NCBI GenBank assembly: GCA_025024175.1
Contig: QCXZ01000137.1
Location: 73,966,680 to 74,030,679, forward strand
Origin: Rhyzopertha dominica
Taxonomy: Eukaryota; Arthropoda; Insecta; Coleoptera; Bostrichidae
Length of the DNA: 64,000 nt
Direction: 5' to 3'
Shown here piece by piece: positions 12,850 through 25,080 of the stretch (positions are counted from its first letter, which is position 1; each line of letters opens with the position of its first letter). The notes under the pieces were generated by a model, which was not told the origin of the DNA, searched no databases, and saw nothing but the letters and a program-made list of their open reading frames with translations. The translations under genes were made by a program, and so were the position numbers.

Positions 12850-12972
12850 CGGCTCTGTTGTATGTTCGTGCTTTATGCTTTGCCTATATACTGCTGTAAA
12901 CAAAGAAGTGGGCGGGGCTTTTTCCACAGTGCTGACGTTGACCAACGGTACTTCGTTTTTTCGCCACGTGGA
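12850..12972 (-). promoter_or_regulatory. Candidate RNA polymerase II promoter
   Basis: Reading leftwards on the minus strand there is an E-box CACGTG (12965-12970), a GC-box core CCCCGCCC (12910-12917) and TATATAGG (12883-12890). The TATA would place transcription start near 12855, about 80 bp before the first ATG of the candidate small gene. The clustering of three standard elements is what supports the call. Confidence 0.4.
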
Positions 12973-12996
12973 ATTTAAAGCAACAAATATGGCTTG

Positions 12997-12998
<2 letters not shown>

Positions 12999-13033
<35 letters not shown>
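12999..13033. repeat. (AT)n microsatellite
   Basis: About 17 AT dinucleotides in a row are visible. Confidence 0.95.
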
Positions 13034-13034
<1 letters not shown>

Positions 13035-13037
<3 letters not shown>

Positions 13038-14540
13038 TATGCTAGTAGCCCATTGGAAAATTGTTCATTTAATAGGTGCACAAAATGGCTCTCAATAAAT
13101 TACATAAAGGAGTAGACAAGCAAATGTGTCATTTTACAGCTTGAGACACCTAATCGATCTATATGATCATAAGCATTGTGACTTAAAGATGCGGGAACGT
13201 TATATTCCTTCCGACTGCACTAAACACTTGTTGAAAATCTTGAATTAATTAAGACAGTTCCAAAGATAACAAACATGTCGACTAATATCAATGGATAAAA
13301 AGTTATCATCTGTAGGTTCAAGTCAAACTGAAATAATTCAAAATCTACAAATGATACCATTTTGTCTATTGATACCAATCATATTTTTACTACTTTTTAT
13401 AACTGTTGAAGTTCATCAAGTGCTTGGTCCAATCTGAAGTAATGTAAGTAACAAACGCCGAGTCAGTAACAATACAACAATACAAAAGTAAAAGTACGGT
13501 ATGGACAGTGACAAAAATTCTCAAACATAATTTTTACACTGATTATTCTCAAAGTCTTTGATCTACTTGTTGAATTAAAATGCTGCGTGTATTGGAGACT
13601 AAACGAATCCAAATTTTAATGATGGTAAGTTACAGCGATTGTCCCTTTCGCCAAAACGGTTTTTTAATCTTGTATCTGTATCTAAATCTTAATAAATTAA
13701 AGACACCTGTACCTGCAGCATCGTATTTGTACACGAGAAAATTTGTATCAGGTGGATTCCACCAGACGGGAGAGAGATGTCAACCCTCATTGTTGGATAT
13801 AGGATTTCATTATTTAATTATACTTAAAGATTATTAGCAATTAACACAAAAGTTTTTATGTTTGATTATGCATTTAATAGAGAATTAAATGTGGTCAAGA
13901 TTACGTTTAATTTTATTCTTACAATCAAAAATAATAAGTATAATAAGTTTTTTAATATTACTACGGAATGTTCGCTATTTACAACGCAGTAAACTGCTTT
14001 ACGTCAAAATGAGACTCGTTGTAGAAGAACCGTTACTAATTAAAATGTCGGTGAATGCCATAGATATGTTTTACTTGAAACAAGAAAGTTTAGTTGCATC
14101 TAGCTTGTAGGGAACACTTTGTTCACTGAAAAATATTTGTACCTGATGTAACACTTACTAAGAATAGCTTTTTATTTGAAAGGTTTCCAGTAATTGCTGT
14201 GTTATACTTAAACAAATGTTGTTCAGAATTAACTTGATCGAATCTAATTGGCGAAAAAATCTAAAATTACTAGACTGTACTTATGGTAAAAAGAGCGGAT
14301 GATGACGTATAACATGAAAAACGACAGCAATAATTTCAAATAAGATGCTGTATTTTACCTGCATTGCATCCACGTCCACTCCGACCCCAGCTACCTGGTG
14401 CTTTATTAATGAACTGTGCAAACAATTAATTGATCGACAACTTATAATTAAATTTGGCCAAGTTTTAAGTTTCGCAGGAACGTCGTCCAACTAAGTTGGA
14501 AGTGAGTACGTTTAATGAGGAATGTTAATTAGCCGCTATC
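13035..14540. other. Non-genic AT-rich DNA
   Basis: Open frames at 13580-13837, 13889-14110 and 14281-14490 have no recognisable domains or credible splice context. Confidence 0.4.
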
Positions 14541-14556
14541 ACCGTGGAATATATAA

Positions 14557-14640
14557 TTGGGAGAAGTTTTAACCCGAAATCATGGGAAGGCAGAAGCAAT
14601 AAATTATTACCTACGGGCCCTTGACCTCCGCCCAGCTGCA
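14557..14640 (+). pseudogene. TPR-like coding fragment
   Basis: The frame translates to GEVLTRNHGKAEAINYYLR followed by ALDLRP, which fits the tetratricopeptide repeat pattern (LG...G....A...Y..AL...P), for instance of TMTC-type proteins. A stop lies directly upstream, no convincing acceptor or donor flanks it, and the reading continues into non-TPR sequence. It may be a decayed exon or a chance match. Confidence 0.25.
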
Positions 14641-14959
14641 ACAATCTGGGTCGTACCGCGCATCAATATTTCAGTGAGCGTTTCACGTGGACATCCCCTG
14701 AAATCACCGATTCGGGTGGATCGGCTTTTTTATTTAGGCGAAAAGGTGTTTACAAGTCGTTTTAGAACTGGAATATTCAGTAGAGAATGCGTTATTAAGT
14801 AAAGTGGCCTTTTTAAATACTTTGTTGCCTTTTCTATTAGCTGATGTGCTGTGCATTCAAATTCTCATGAAATTTTAAGGGGTAAGCACTATTTTAAGTG
14901 ATTAACGATGTATAATCATAATTAAAACATAAGCGCCAAATCTTCCAAGCCAGAAGATG

Positions 14960-14962
<3 letters not shown>

Positions 14963-15002
<40 letters not shown>
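14963..15002. repeat. (TAA)n microsatellite: 3' tail of a minus-strand LINE
   Basis: About 13 ATA/TAA units. On the minus strand this is (TTA)n directly after the LINE relic that occupies 15003-17085, as expected for a CR1/jockey-like microsatellite tail. A related element at 28.6-29.05 kb has the same tail. Confidence 0.9.
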
Positions 15003-15003
<1 letters not shown>

Positions 15004-17085
15004 GTATTGGTCATTTACATAGAAAATATTGAACGTAATTATTGTTACATATGTATGACTATAAATGCACCAATTGGACTGACATTCAGGATGCGCCGAA
15101 AATCGGTCACTCCTGACCTTCCATGGCGTCTAGAAAGAACTAAATTATCCTTTATAATACATGAATTATATAAAACTAAACTAAATCTTAAAAAATGTAA
15201 CGAAGCAGCTGATACCAATAAGATTAAGAGAAAACATCGAGCAGTACATGAAAACCAAACTACAGCATAAAAACAGAAACCCTTAAGCGTGACAGAGCCA
15301 AACATGGCACCCCAAGACAAGGACATTAACTGTAGGTACTTCATCTCAGAAATATTTTTTATGTGGGATTTAAATGTGTTCAGGGACATCGCCTTAAGAT
15401 CCTTTTCTAACGTATTGCACAGTTTTACTGTATTGTACGAGAAACTTCGACTATAAAACACCGACTATGAACTGGCATACTAAATAAGCCTCTCTGTCTA
15501 ACATTGATGTTATGCACATCACTACGATGTGTTACTCTATAGTAAATATAAGGTGGCGACTTATACAGCATGATTTTGTGGAATAATATGAGGGAGTGGC
15601 AAACTCTTCTGTTGTTCATACTTAACCATTTGAGCTCCGACAATTTATGCGATACGTGCCCATATTTTCTAATGCAAAAGATAAAACGCATACAAGAATT
15701 TTGAACTCTCTGTATTCTACCCTTATCCCAACTAGTCAAGCAAGGATTGTACAAAACATCGCAGTAATTAAAATGAGACAGAACTAGTCCCTCACATAGC
15801 TCGACTTTAGTTTTTCTTGGTAAGATGTGGTGACTTGCCCATAAAAGTTTGATGTTACTGTATGCCGTTCTTATCATTTTTGAGACTTGCGTTGTAAAGC
15901 GCAAGGAAGAATCCAAAATGACAACCTAGTATCTTTACCTCATTTGATACATCCAATTTATTGCCATCAATTTTTATCAAAAGATTGTCGAACACCGACT
16001 TGACTAAATGATCGCACCCAAATATAATTAGGGAAGACTTAGCAGGATTTATACACAGTGAATGGTCTTTGCATGTAGCCACCAAAGCAGTAAGATCCCT
16101 ATTTATCAAATCCGTTCAGCCTTTGCATCACTTGGTGAAAACCTCAAATAAATCTGTGTATCATCGGCATATAGAAGTGATGTTTGCAGTGATGCACAGA
16201 AGACTCAAGGCCCGAACTATAGATATTGTACAGTAGAGGCCCCAGTATGCAACCCTGTGGGACTCCCGAGGTCAGCCGCACTTCACTAGACACCTCTTCG
16301 CCTATCTGAACTTTCTGATAGCGGTCTGTAAAGTAGTCCTTAAAAAATTTAACAGATATATCTGCCAGCCCTATATGGCGCAAAATTGCTAGTAAAATAT
16401 CGTGGTCCAAAGTATCGAAAGCTTTAGTGAAATCAATCGATACAAGAGCCATAACCTTGCCCTGGTCCACTGCTTGAATAATGTCATCAGAGATGGTAAG
16501 CAACGTTATCAAGCAACTGTAATTCTTTCGAACACCGGACTGAAATAAAGGTAAGATATCGTGCTGATCAATGTACTCATAGAACTGGTCCTTTACTATT
16601 CTTTCTATGATCTTTAAAAGCGCGGGCAGTATACTAATCGGTCTTAGATCTTTATAATTTACAAGGGAGGTAACTTTGGGAATTCCTATAGTTAGGAAAG
16701 ACCTCATGTTATATATATAAGGGCAACACATTTTAATGAATTGTATTGGCAAACCATCATCACCCACAGCATTAGAACGAATTTGATCAAGGCATTTAGA
16801 CACGTAATTGTCATCAACAAATTTAAAACAGAAGGAACGTTCAATGTCAATACCTGTTGAATCAGTATAAGACTGTAAAAGATTTTTCTTATTAACGTTA
16901 GCAGATATTGCAGAAGCATAATTAGCAGGCCATTGAAGAAGATTTTTTAGCACTGATCGCATTCGTGTAGTACTTGATGTTTCGCTGTTCATACTGCCAG
17001 CTTCTTCATAAGAGGTTTCTGACTCGTATCCTTGTATTCGGTTCGGCTTTATACAGGGTGTAGCACCTAGGAACTCTCGGACCAC
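15003..17085 (-). pseudogene. Non-LTR retrotransposon relic (RT plus C-terminal region), 5'-truncated
   Basis: The longest frame (16144-17085, 313 codons) carries RT blocks in order: IPKVTSLVNYKDLRPISILP, the QSGVRKNYSC block, SIDFTKAFDTLDH and SGVPQGCILGPLLYNIY. The YADD box is displaced by a frameshift at the end of this frame. The 84-codon frame at 15855-16109 and the 163-codon frame at 15425-15916 continue the polyprotein, with WDKGRIQRVQNSCMRFIF typical of the CR1/jockey C-terminus. The endonuclease domain is missing. The 3' end is the (TTA)n tail at 14963-15002. At least two frameshifts make it non-functional. Confidence 0.85.
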
Positions 17086-17269
17086 AGACAGTTTACGATA
17101 AATATATCAAATTAAAGTCTAAAAGCAAAATTGTACACAATTACTGTTGTCATGTTCCTACTGTAAGAATCTCTCTGTTCTATTGACTGGTCATTTTTTG
17201 AAAACTATAACGACATTGAATAAGCGTGTTTTCTATTTATAACACACTGAACAACACTTTTGCATTATA

Positions 17270-19351
17270 TGTCCCTAAATATTCTTAAAAACAAAACTGC
17301 AAATATCACCACTCTGCATGGTTTAATGGTGAGATCATTAACTGTCTTCGTAAGAAGAATTCTTTCCTCAAGAAGTACGAAAAATTTAGAAGATAACGTT
17401 TTCTTAATCTTTTTAAACATTATCGTTCTCCCTCAAAATCGATAATATCCTCCTCCTACAAAGTATATATTCGTGAGACTGAAGAAGGTCTAACAGACAG
17501 TCCTAAAAATTTCTGGAAATTCATACAACAGAAGAAAAGTACAACCCGGATCCCAGGTCTTATGAGGTACAACAACTAGATGATCCCCTCTCTATAGTCA
17601 ATACGTTTAGTCACTACTTCAGTAGTGTTTATAATCAATCCCAGCAGATTGTAAGCACTGAATAGTAACGTCATGGTGTCTATTGCTAACATTACCGAAG
17701 AAGAAATTTTACAAGCATCAGTATGCTCTAGAGACACGTTTACCTCCGGTGTTGATGGCATTCCAAGTTTCCTTGTCAAAGACTGTGCTCACATTTTTTT
17801 AAACCGCTTTTTTATCTATTTTATCTTATTGTTAAAACCTCCACTTTTCCTGCAATTTGGAAAAACTCTATTATTTGCCCAATATTTAAAAAATGTGGTT
17901 TGTCTGATGTTCATAACTATAGACCTATCTCACTATTATGTAATTTTTCCAAAATTTTTGAGACTGTTGTACTGAAGAATTTACCCAGTCATCAAAAACA
18001 TTATAACACCGGCTCAGCATGGTTTTATGGAAAAACGATCCACCCTGACAAATTTATTGCAATTTACTCAGCTTGTCGTTGAAGAGCTTGATGGAAATGG
18101 ACAAGCCTTCGACCAAATGGACTATTTTTTACTGCTAGACAAATTACGGCATATAGGTTTCAATAGCTTGTTACTTAATCTCTTAACTTCTTATCTTGTT
18201 AATCGGGAACACTTTGTTAAATATAGAAATTGTTTATCTGCTGGTTTCGTACCAACTTCCGGTGTGCCCCAAGGCTCAAATTTATAGGACCCTTACTTTT
18301 TCTTTTATTTATTAACGATGTTACTTCAACATCAACTTGTAACAATCTTTTATTTGCTGATGACCTTAAACTTTATAATGTAATTCAAACTGATGAAGAT
18401 TGCAAATCTTACAGAATAACATCGATAATCTTCTCAAGTGGTGCGAGCTTAACAGATTAAACTTAAACATTTCTAAATGCTTTATTATGTCTTACACAAA
18501 TAAGAAAAACTCGATTATGTATAGCTGTAAGGTAAATGGACACATTCTACAAAAAGTAGACAGATTTAAAGATTTAGGGATTACCTTTGATTACAAACTT
18601 TCATTTGCTAATCATATTACAAATACTGTTGATAGCGCCTTTAAAACTTTAGGACTTATTTAGCGCAATTGTAGAGAGTTTACCAACTTTAAAGCGTTGA
18701 AAGTTTTATTGTTTGCCCTTGTGCGTTTGAAATTAGAATATTGTGCTCTCATTAGATCACCTTTATATGCAACGCACATAAATCATATTGAATCTGTGCA
18801 AAGAAAGTTTTTGAAATTGTTATGGTAAAACATATCCCAAAGGAGGATGTGACAATCCTATGCTATTAAGTACATTTAATATTGACTCTTTGGAAACCAG
18901 GAGAACTATCTCAAGTATCGCATTTTTACATAACTTGCTGAACAATAACATTGATTGTATTAGTCTTCTTAATAGGATAGTTTTTATGGTTCCTAGAACT
19001 AACTCGCGGTATTTTTACTGTAGCAGTTGCAATACGAATGTTCTTTTAAAATCACTTTTATACGTTATGTGCAGCAATTTTAACAAAATTAGCAGTAGTT
19101 GTAATATCCATTATCATTCATTTAAATACATTAATATTCAAATACTTAATTTTTTGGTGGTTAAGCAAAATTGAAGGTTTCTTTTTTTCCTTTTCTTATT
19201 TTATTATTAGTCATCACATGTAACACGATTATTATGATTATTATGTTTATATTACGTATAGGTTTATATTAAGTTTATATTGTAAGTAGTTTATTTTCTG
19301 TAATTGGGTGATTCACCTGTTGAAAATAAATATACATTATTATTATTATTA
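17270..19351 (+). pseudogene. Non-LTR retrotransposon relic (linker, RT, C-terminus)
   Basis: Translation in shifting frames gives the pre-RT linker (YIRETEEGLTDSPKNFWKFI at about 17465-17525), then the RT blocks RPISLLCNFSKIFETVVLKN (17900-18000), a TLTNLLQFTQLVVEEL block, SGVPQGSNL (18259-18285) and LLFADDLKLY (18346-18375). These are followed by INRLNLNISKCFIMSYT-like thumb sequence and a C-terminal region to about 19174. It ends in a (TTA) repeat at 19336-19351. Many frameshifts and deletions are present. It stands head-to-head with the minus-strand LINE to its left, about 185 bp apart. Confidence 0.85.
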
Positions 19352-20279
19352 TACATATAAAATATGGTGCTAAATAAATAAATAAAAATGTTATTGGTCA
19401 CCAGTGGCGCAGCAAATGTATATTTTTTAGTGCAACACTACATTTACTCAAAAAGTACTGTTTATGTAGCAAATTATAACTTATTTCGAAAATTTCAAAT
19501 AATAGTAATAATAGATGTCTTTTTTAAGCAAGAAATTGGGCGAAGTCTAGCATGGCTATTCTACTCAACCCATGAGTATGCAAACTTAAACAACAACGAT
19601 TACAGTAAATACAAAGATAAAGAGTAAAAAGAGAAGAGTATGTAAAGAGATGTAATATAATAATTCTTAACCATATACGAGAAAAGCTAAATAAGGAAAA
19701 CATTACATCATATGAAGTAATTTATATTTAAATTGATATTTAAATTTTAACACATGAATACCTAGTTCCTATTAAATAATTAAAAATTACTACCGTAACG
19801 TTTGGGAGTATTGTAAGTAAATAACCTTTGGTATAGGGATGTTCTAAAACCAGGCATAGACAAGTGATTTCTGAGGGTCAAATTGACACTTGAAAGCTTT
19901 GACGACTATAAAATTTACTTCGTAAGTAAAGTAGTGTCGATGTCTGAAACATGCGCGTAATAGAAATGCTGCGAGATAATAATGAAATAGATTATCAACT
20001 TTCAATCATTTAATTCGCGTTTTCTGAAGGCTATACCTATCTGCAGCATCTAAACAAGGGTAATATACAATACAAGGGTAATAATAATACAATAAATTAG
20101 GTGCGACGTTGCGATATAACAAGAGATTCACAAACTTTAACAGTTAACTTATTATTATGTATACGGATGTTCATGTGTTGCTTAATAAAACTCTTATGGA
20201 CTCTAGGTGCAAAACAGATTATATCACTTGAAGTCTAGCTATTAGCTAGTTCACTTAACCTGAAACAGAACGAGATAAT
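19352..20279. other. Non-genic AT-rich DNA
   Basis: Only short unrecognisable frames (for example 19388-19627). Confidence 0.45.
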
Positions 20280-20870
20280 TAAGAAAAGACGTAAAAAATG
20301 GAAGTGATATACCTTCAAACCCGATATATAATAGTTCTGAACAGAGCACAATGTGGTTCGTAGTGTCGAAGGCTTTTGCAAAGTCTATACTTATAAGTGC
20401 ATCCCATTGCTTGTTATATTTGTCTCTAAATATGTTACTAACTAAGTTAGTGCTATTGTTGTACTATAACCAGAACGATAGCCCGATTGATTCGATGTAT
20501 TTTGTTTATTAAAAGGTAGGTATGAATTTCTTACATTGTTGGTAGGATACTTATAGATATAGTCACAGACTGCTGATTACTAGTTTTAGGCAATTGTATA
20601 GTAAATGCCATTTTCCACATATCTGGAAAAAGCATCTCTCAAGACAACAACATATACAATATTCGTTAATGGAGGGAAAATTATTGACCATAGTTTGAAC
20701 ATTTCGGCATTAATTTCGTCATAACCTGTGGCATTAAATTTCAAAGAATCAATAATTCGCCAAAGTTTTTTTCGATAGTTAAAAATTTAATCTTAGATGA
20801 AGTTCATTTCCATATTTGCTAGTACATACTATTAAAGTTATAAGTTGATGGTCGATAAGAGGCAGGACTA
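20280..20870 (-). pseudogene. Non-LTR reverse transcriptase fragment
   Basis: Minus-strand translation, with frameshifts, gives a GYDEINAEMFKLW stretch (about 20690-20740) and a QSGYRSGYSTTIAL block (about 20450-20490). ALISIDFAKAFDTTNHIVLC (about 20350-20405) is the RT block carrying the first catalytic aspartate. The YADD box and both ends are missing. Only about 600 bp remains. Confidence 0.8.
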
Positions 20871-22859
20871 TAGACAGAAAGAAAACACATTTTCTAAATG
20901 AAGTGATAATTCATCATTTTTGTTTTGGGATATGTGAAAGTTTTTAAGGTTTTCCACATATGTTTATTATTATATTATTTGTTGCAGATAAATGACATAC
21001 GAGATATATACGTAGATATACTTTTTTTCTCTCTTATTATCGAGGAGAGCACGTAATTACGAAATTATCTATGTGCGTTCGAACCAGTGGTTAGTTTACT
21101 ACTTTTAGACTTTTATAATGCATTATTTGGTGGGGTGAAAATTTAATACTTCTGCTTATCTCATGGGTAGTCAAATCTGTTCATTACACCAGTTGCGTTT
21201 TCTTTGTCCGAGTATATTAGTAATAATTTATTAAACTACTATTATTTTCACGGAATACGCTAGGTAATATAGCTAAATTAATTTTCGATCACATTAAAAA
21301 GATAAAAACATATTTCCAGATAAGGCAATATGTTATACGATTTATTTCGGTCTTTGCATTATCAAACTGTGGATATCGTGTCGACGCAACAGCACGAATT
21401 TACGTCAATGAATTTGCCTAGGTTCTGAACACATCTTACAGTAAAGAGAATAGTTAAAGTTGAGCTAAAATGAGTATGGCAAAAATTAATTGTTCAAAGC
21501 AATTTTATTTCACTGGGCCTTTTTTCCATGGATTTTTCCAATGAGCTCCAGCACTCATTGGTAATTATATGTACCTACCGACCCTGCCAACCTACGTCGT
21601 AGTTCTTCAAGCCACCACTAGATGACTCATTACCGATTTTCACAACAAGTTCCAAAATGTACTATAGTCCTGTATTTATGCTTTATAAAGAAAGAAAGAC
21701 GAAATCGTGAAGCTACCACTATTTCACAATAACAGAAATGTTTTTAAGAATCCTTAGTATTTTATTCCCTCTAGTCTAATATATTATTGAAACGTTCGCT
21801 TTTTAATAACGATAAACAAATAACAAAACCGTTGTTAAATTTGTGACACTGAGTTACATGCCAAGTTCAATTTCTCACGGCAATAGACTATCCAGAATCC
21901 CTTTAAAACTTGAATTTCCGCTAGATGTTTATTCGTATCTTTGCTTACTTCTTAATTGAATTACCTTTAGTAACTAATATATGTATAGCGGACGCTATAA
22001 AGGAGAGTTAATTAGGGAACGTAATAAACGAAAGAAGTGAGATAAGAATCTTAATTTTACTTATTTCTTTCTGTGCGAGTGCCTTTGCGCTTAAATAATT
22101 AAAGTCCTTCGTAAACGGGGTAGACAAATTCCTTTTCGCTGAAGTTAATTCTGCACCCTGTAATTAAAGGCAAAAATATGCATCGGATTCTTTAAAATCC
22201 TTGTAAGGCGGAAGGGATTTGCGACTACGGTTTTTATAAGTAAGTTTAGAATAAATGTGTCAAGGGAGAGTAGCTCGAACACAAAAATAGCTGCCATGCA
22301 ATTTCTTGTGAAGTACCAAGTTTAATTTATTTATAAAGAGAAAAACCTCATTTGCTAGGATAAAAATAAAATACTATATTTGCTACTTTTCAACCACTCT
22401 GTCCATTCTTTGATGAACTTATTTTATAAGTGCATATATAGCATTGCTAAAAAGTGCTTCTGACGTTTTTTCGGTGAATCACATCACAAGGGCAATGGTC
22501 AATCTTTTTCTAGGAAGCGCTGTGCATTTTTCCAAGCAATAGTATGCACATATGACTTAAAATATAGAATAAAATCCTGAATCCTATGTAACCAAAAATA
22601 TAAATTAAAGCTACATCCTACAGTTTGCGACCTGACTTTTTTTAATTTTACCTCTTATTCTCTACTGATGATTTCATTGGTTAATTCGTAAAGGCTATAG
22701 TACCATAAGATGGTAAAAAGTGCCCCCGCTGGAATTTGGCTCAAATTGACATATATTGTTCCCAATTAAGGATATATGTCGCACACCTAATTACACACCC
22801 CAATTCCATCCAGTTTTCCAGTTTTTGACATTCAACCCTTAACATTTAACATTTTTTTC
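20871..22859. other. Non-genic region
   Basis: No coding signal seen. The stretch 21950-22260 is less AT-rich and may be conserved non-coding sequence, but that is a guess. Confidence 0.4.
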
Positions 22860-23500
22860 TCAAAAATTGTCAGAGATAAAAATTATAATAATGTAGTTCC
22901 ATAAGGTCTATTCTTAAAAAAAGTATCAACCTTCCAGCGTTACTACCCTTAAAGTTATGGAGTGCAACCCTCTTTCGGGGATGTTTTTTAATCGTGTTTT
23001 TTAAGCGACGACTTTCTTTTTCCTATTAAAATAATCACCCATATATGGACTATTCACAGTAATTTTTTGGCACTGTAAAAATGGTACTAAGGGGGTAAAA
23101 TAATTATTTTGTCTACTTACCACAAACACATCCTAGGAGGCCACAGATGAACTCAACAACATAGTAGTTATATAGCAAGAGTAATTTAAAAGATAATCAT
23201 GAAATACATATCAAAAAAATCGACTAAGGTAGTTCGATAAGGTTTATTCTTAAAAAATAACATGCCTCTGCCGTTACTAACCTTAAAGTACAACCCTCTC
23301 TCTGGGATGATTTTTAATGTTTTTAAGTGACCACCTTCTTTTCTCTATTAAAATAATCATCTATTTGTGTGCTATTTACAGTATTTTATTTGTCGCTGTA
23401 AAAATGGTACTAAGGGGGTAAAATAATTATTTTGTATATTTACCACAATCACATCATAGGAGGCCACAATGGTACCCAACAACATAGTAGTTGTATACTT
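22860..23500. repeat. Two-copy direct tandem repeat, unit about 322-336 bp
   Basis: The block at 22865-23175 recurs at 23200-23497. Matching anchors are GTAGTTC.ATAAGG (22893 and 23229) and ATGGTACTAAGGGGGTAAAA (23081 and 23403). AACAACATAGTAGTT near the end of each copy also matches. Offsets of 336 and 322 show small indels between copies. No coding content; it could be a satellite fragment or a duplicated piece of a mobile element. Confidence 0.8.
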
Positions 23501-24325
23501 AATAACAGTGCCTTAAATTATAATAAGGTAACACATATGCATACTACAAAAATATGAAAAATATACATATAGGTATTTATATTCTAGACAGATATACATA
23601 GACCATAAATGTCTGATAAAATACTCGTATGTTTAATATATAGCACCTAATAATGCATATGGATATCGTAATGTGTTATGCTTGCCAGCGTAGAATTAAT
23701 CTCTTTTACGAATTGGTATTTATTCCATTGATATTTTGATTTTCATAGTATTGGTGCTTTCAAAATATTTACACAGAAAATGGGAAATAAACCTATATTT
23801 TTTTCGAAAAATTAATAACAAGTATTGGGTTGAGCCTAATGCTTAATAGATTTTTAGTTTAGGCAGTTACAAAACGAATTCTTCTCTTCCGTAAATTACT
23901 GATGCCACACAAATGAGTACGCGCCGCACCTTTTAATCAAATAGCAGTACTAAGCTGCACAATGTTGACAAGAACAACAAGTGTAGTAAACCGTTTCATC
24001 AGGATTTGAATAATCAAAAAAATTTCTTAGTTGCTTAATTTCGACCGTGCGGTTTTGTAGTTAAGAAACTATAGAAAATAACGATGAACATGAGGAATAT
24101 GTTTTTGTGTTTTTTATCCCACTACAGTGACCCCCAGTGGGTCCGCAGACCACAGTTTGAGAAACGCTGCATTTAATACAGAATAATATACGTATATTGT
24201 ATGAGGCATTTATGTGTTACCTACGTATATCTGTCTACAAAACTATTTGTACATTCTTTGTATTTTTGCAATATGCTTATGTGTTACCTTATTATAATTT
24301 AATTCACTGTTATTAAGTATGTAAT
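23501..24325. other. Non-genic AT-rich DNA
   Basis: No supported feature. Confidence 0.45.
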
Positions 24326-25080
24326 TTAAAAAAAAATTTTCCTCAACTGCTTTCGGAATTGGCGTAACGAAAGCATTTTCAGATTTTCAGGCAGACTGTT
24401 GTACATAATTACACAGTTATGCGAAAATGACCTGCGAAACAAGGTGGTACAATATCTAGGAACTGATAGTGAAGATAGATTCCTTACATTAACATTTATG
24501 TCATCAGATCTAAAATGAAAATTGCCCCGAAGGTATGGAGGTGAGGAGGTTACCAACATATTAAAGAAAAACACTGACAAACTTACCTATAATTATCACC
24601 TACTCTAAGCCAACCCAGAGCCACTATTCTTTAGGACACTCTTTCATCACGGGGTATGAAATAAACGAATCTACAACAGCTATTCTGTATTTTCTGTAAT
24701 CTTAGTTATTTTATGCAGACATGAGTAAAACACAATGAAACCGTAATTAAGGATGGACAACACTAACGATTCACAAATATCTTTTGCAACACAGCAGTTT
24801 TAAAGCTAGAAAGCCTTCCTTACTATGCCGGCAATATGTTGTTTAATACTTAGATCGCTTTCAAATATTAAAGTCTCTTACGCTGTTAACAACAGGCAAT
24901 GGTTGATTATTAAAATTAATTTTAAAATCTGTCAATATGCTTTCTCGCAAACGATTTGGACAGAACAACATTGCTGCACACTTTTCTGGGTTTAATTTTA
25001 AATTATTATTTCGAGAATAAATAAACTAAATACGTTTCTTTGTTTGGTTTTCAAGAATGTCACTTTGTAAAAATGGAACG
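24326..25080 (-). pseudogene. Non-LTR retrotransposon C-terminal fragment
   Basis: The 84-codon minus-strand frame at 24326-24580 has the jockey/CR1 C-terminal pattern: VPRYCTTLFRRSFSHNCVIM then YNSLPENLKMLSLRQFRKQL. Further upstream on the same strand, at about 24880-25010, a LKLNPEKCAAMLFCPNR-like reading with frameshifts matches the RT thumb block. The catalytic RT core is absent. Confidence 0.75.
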
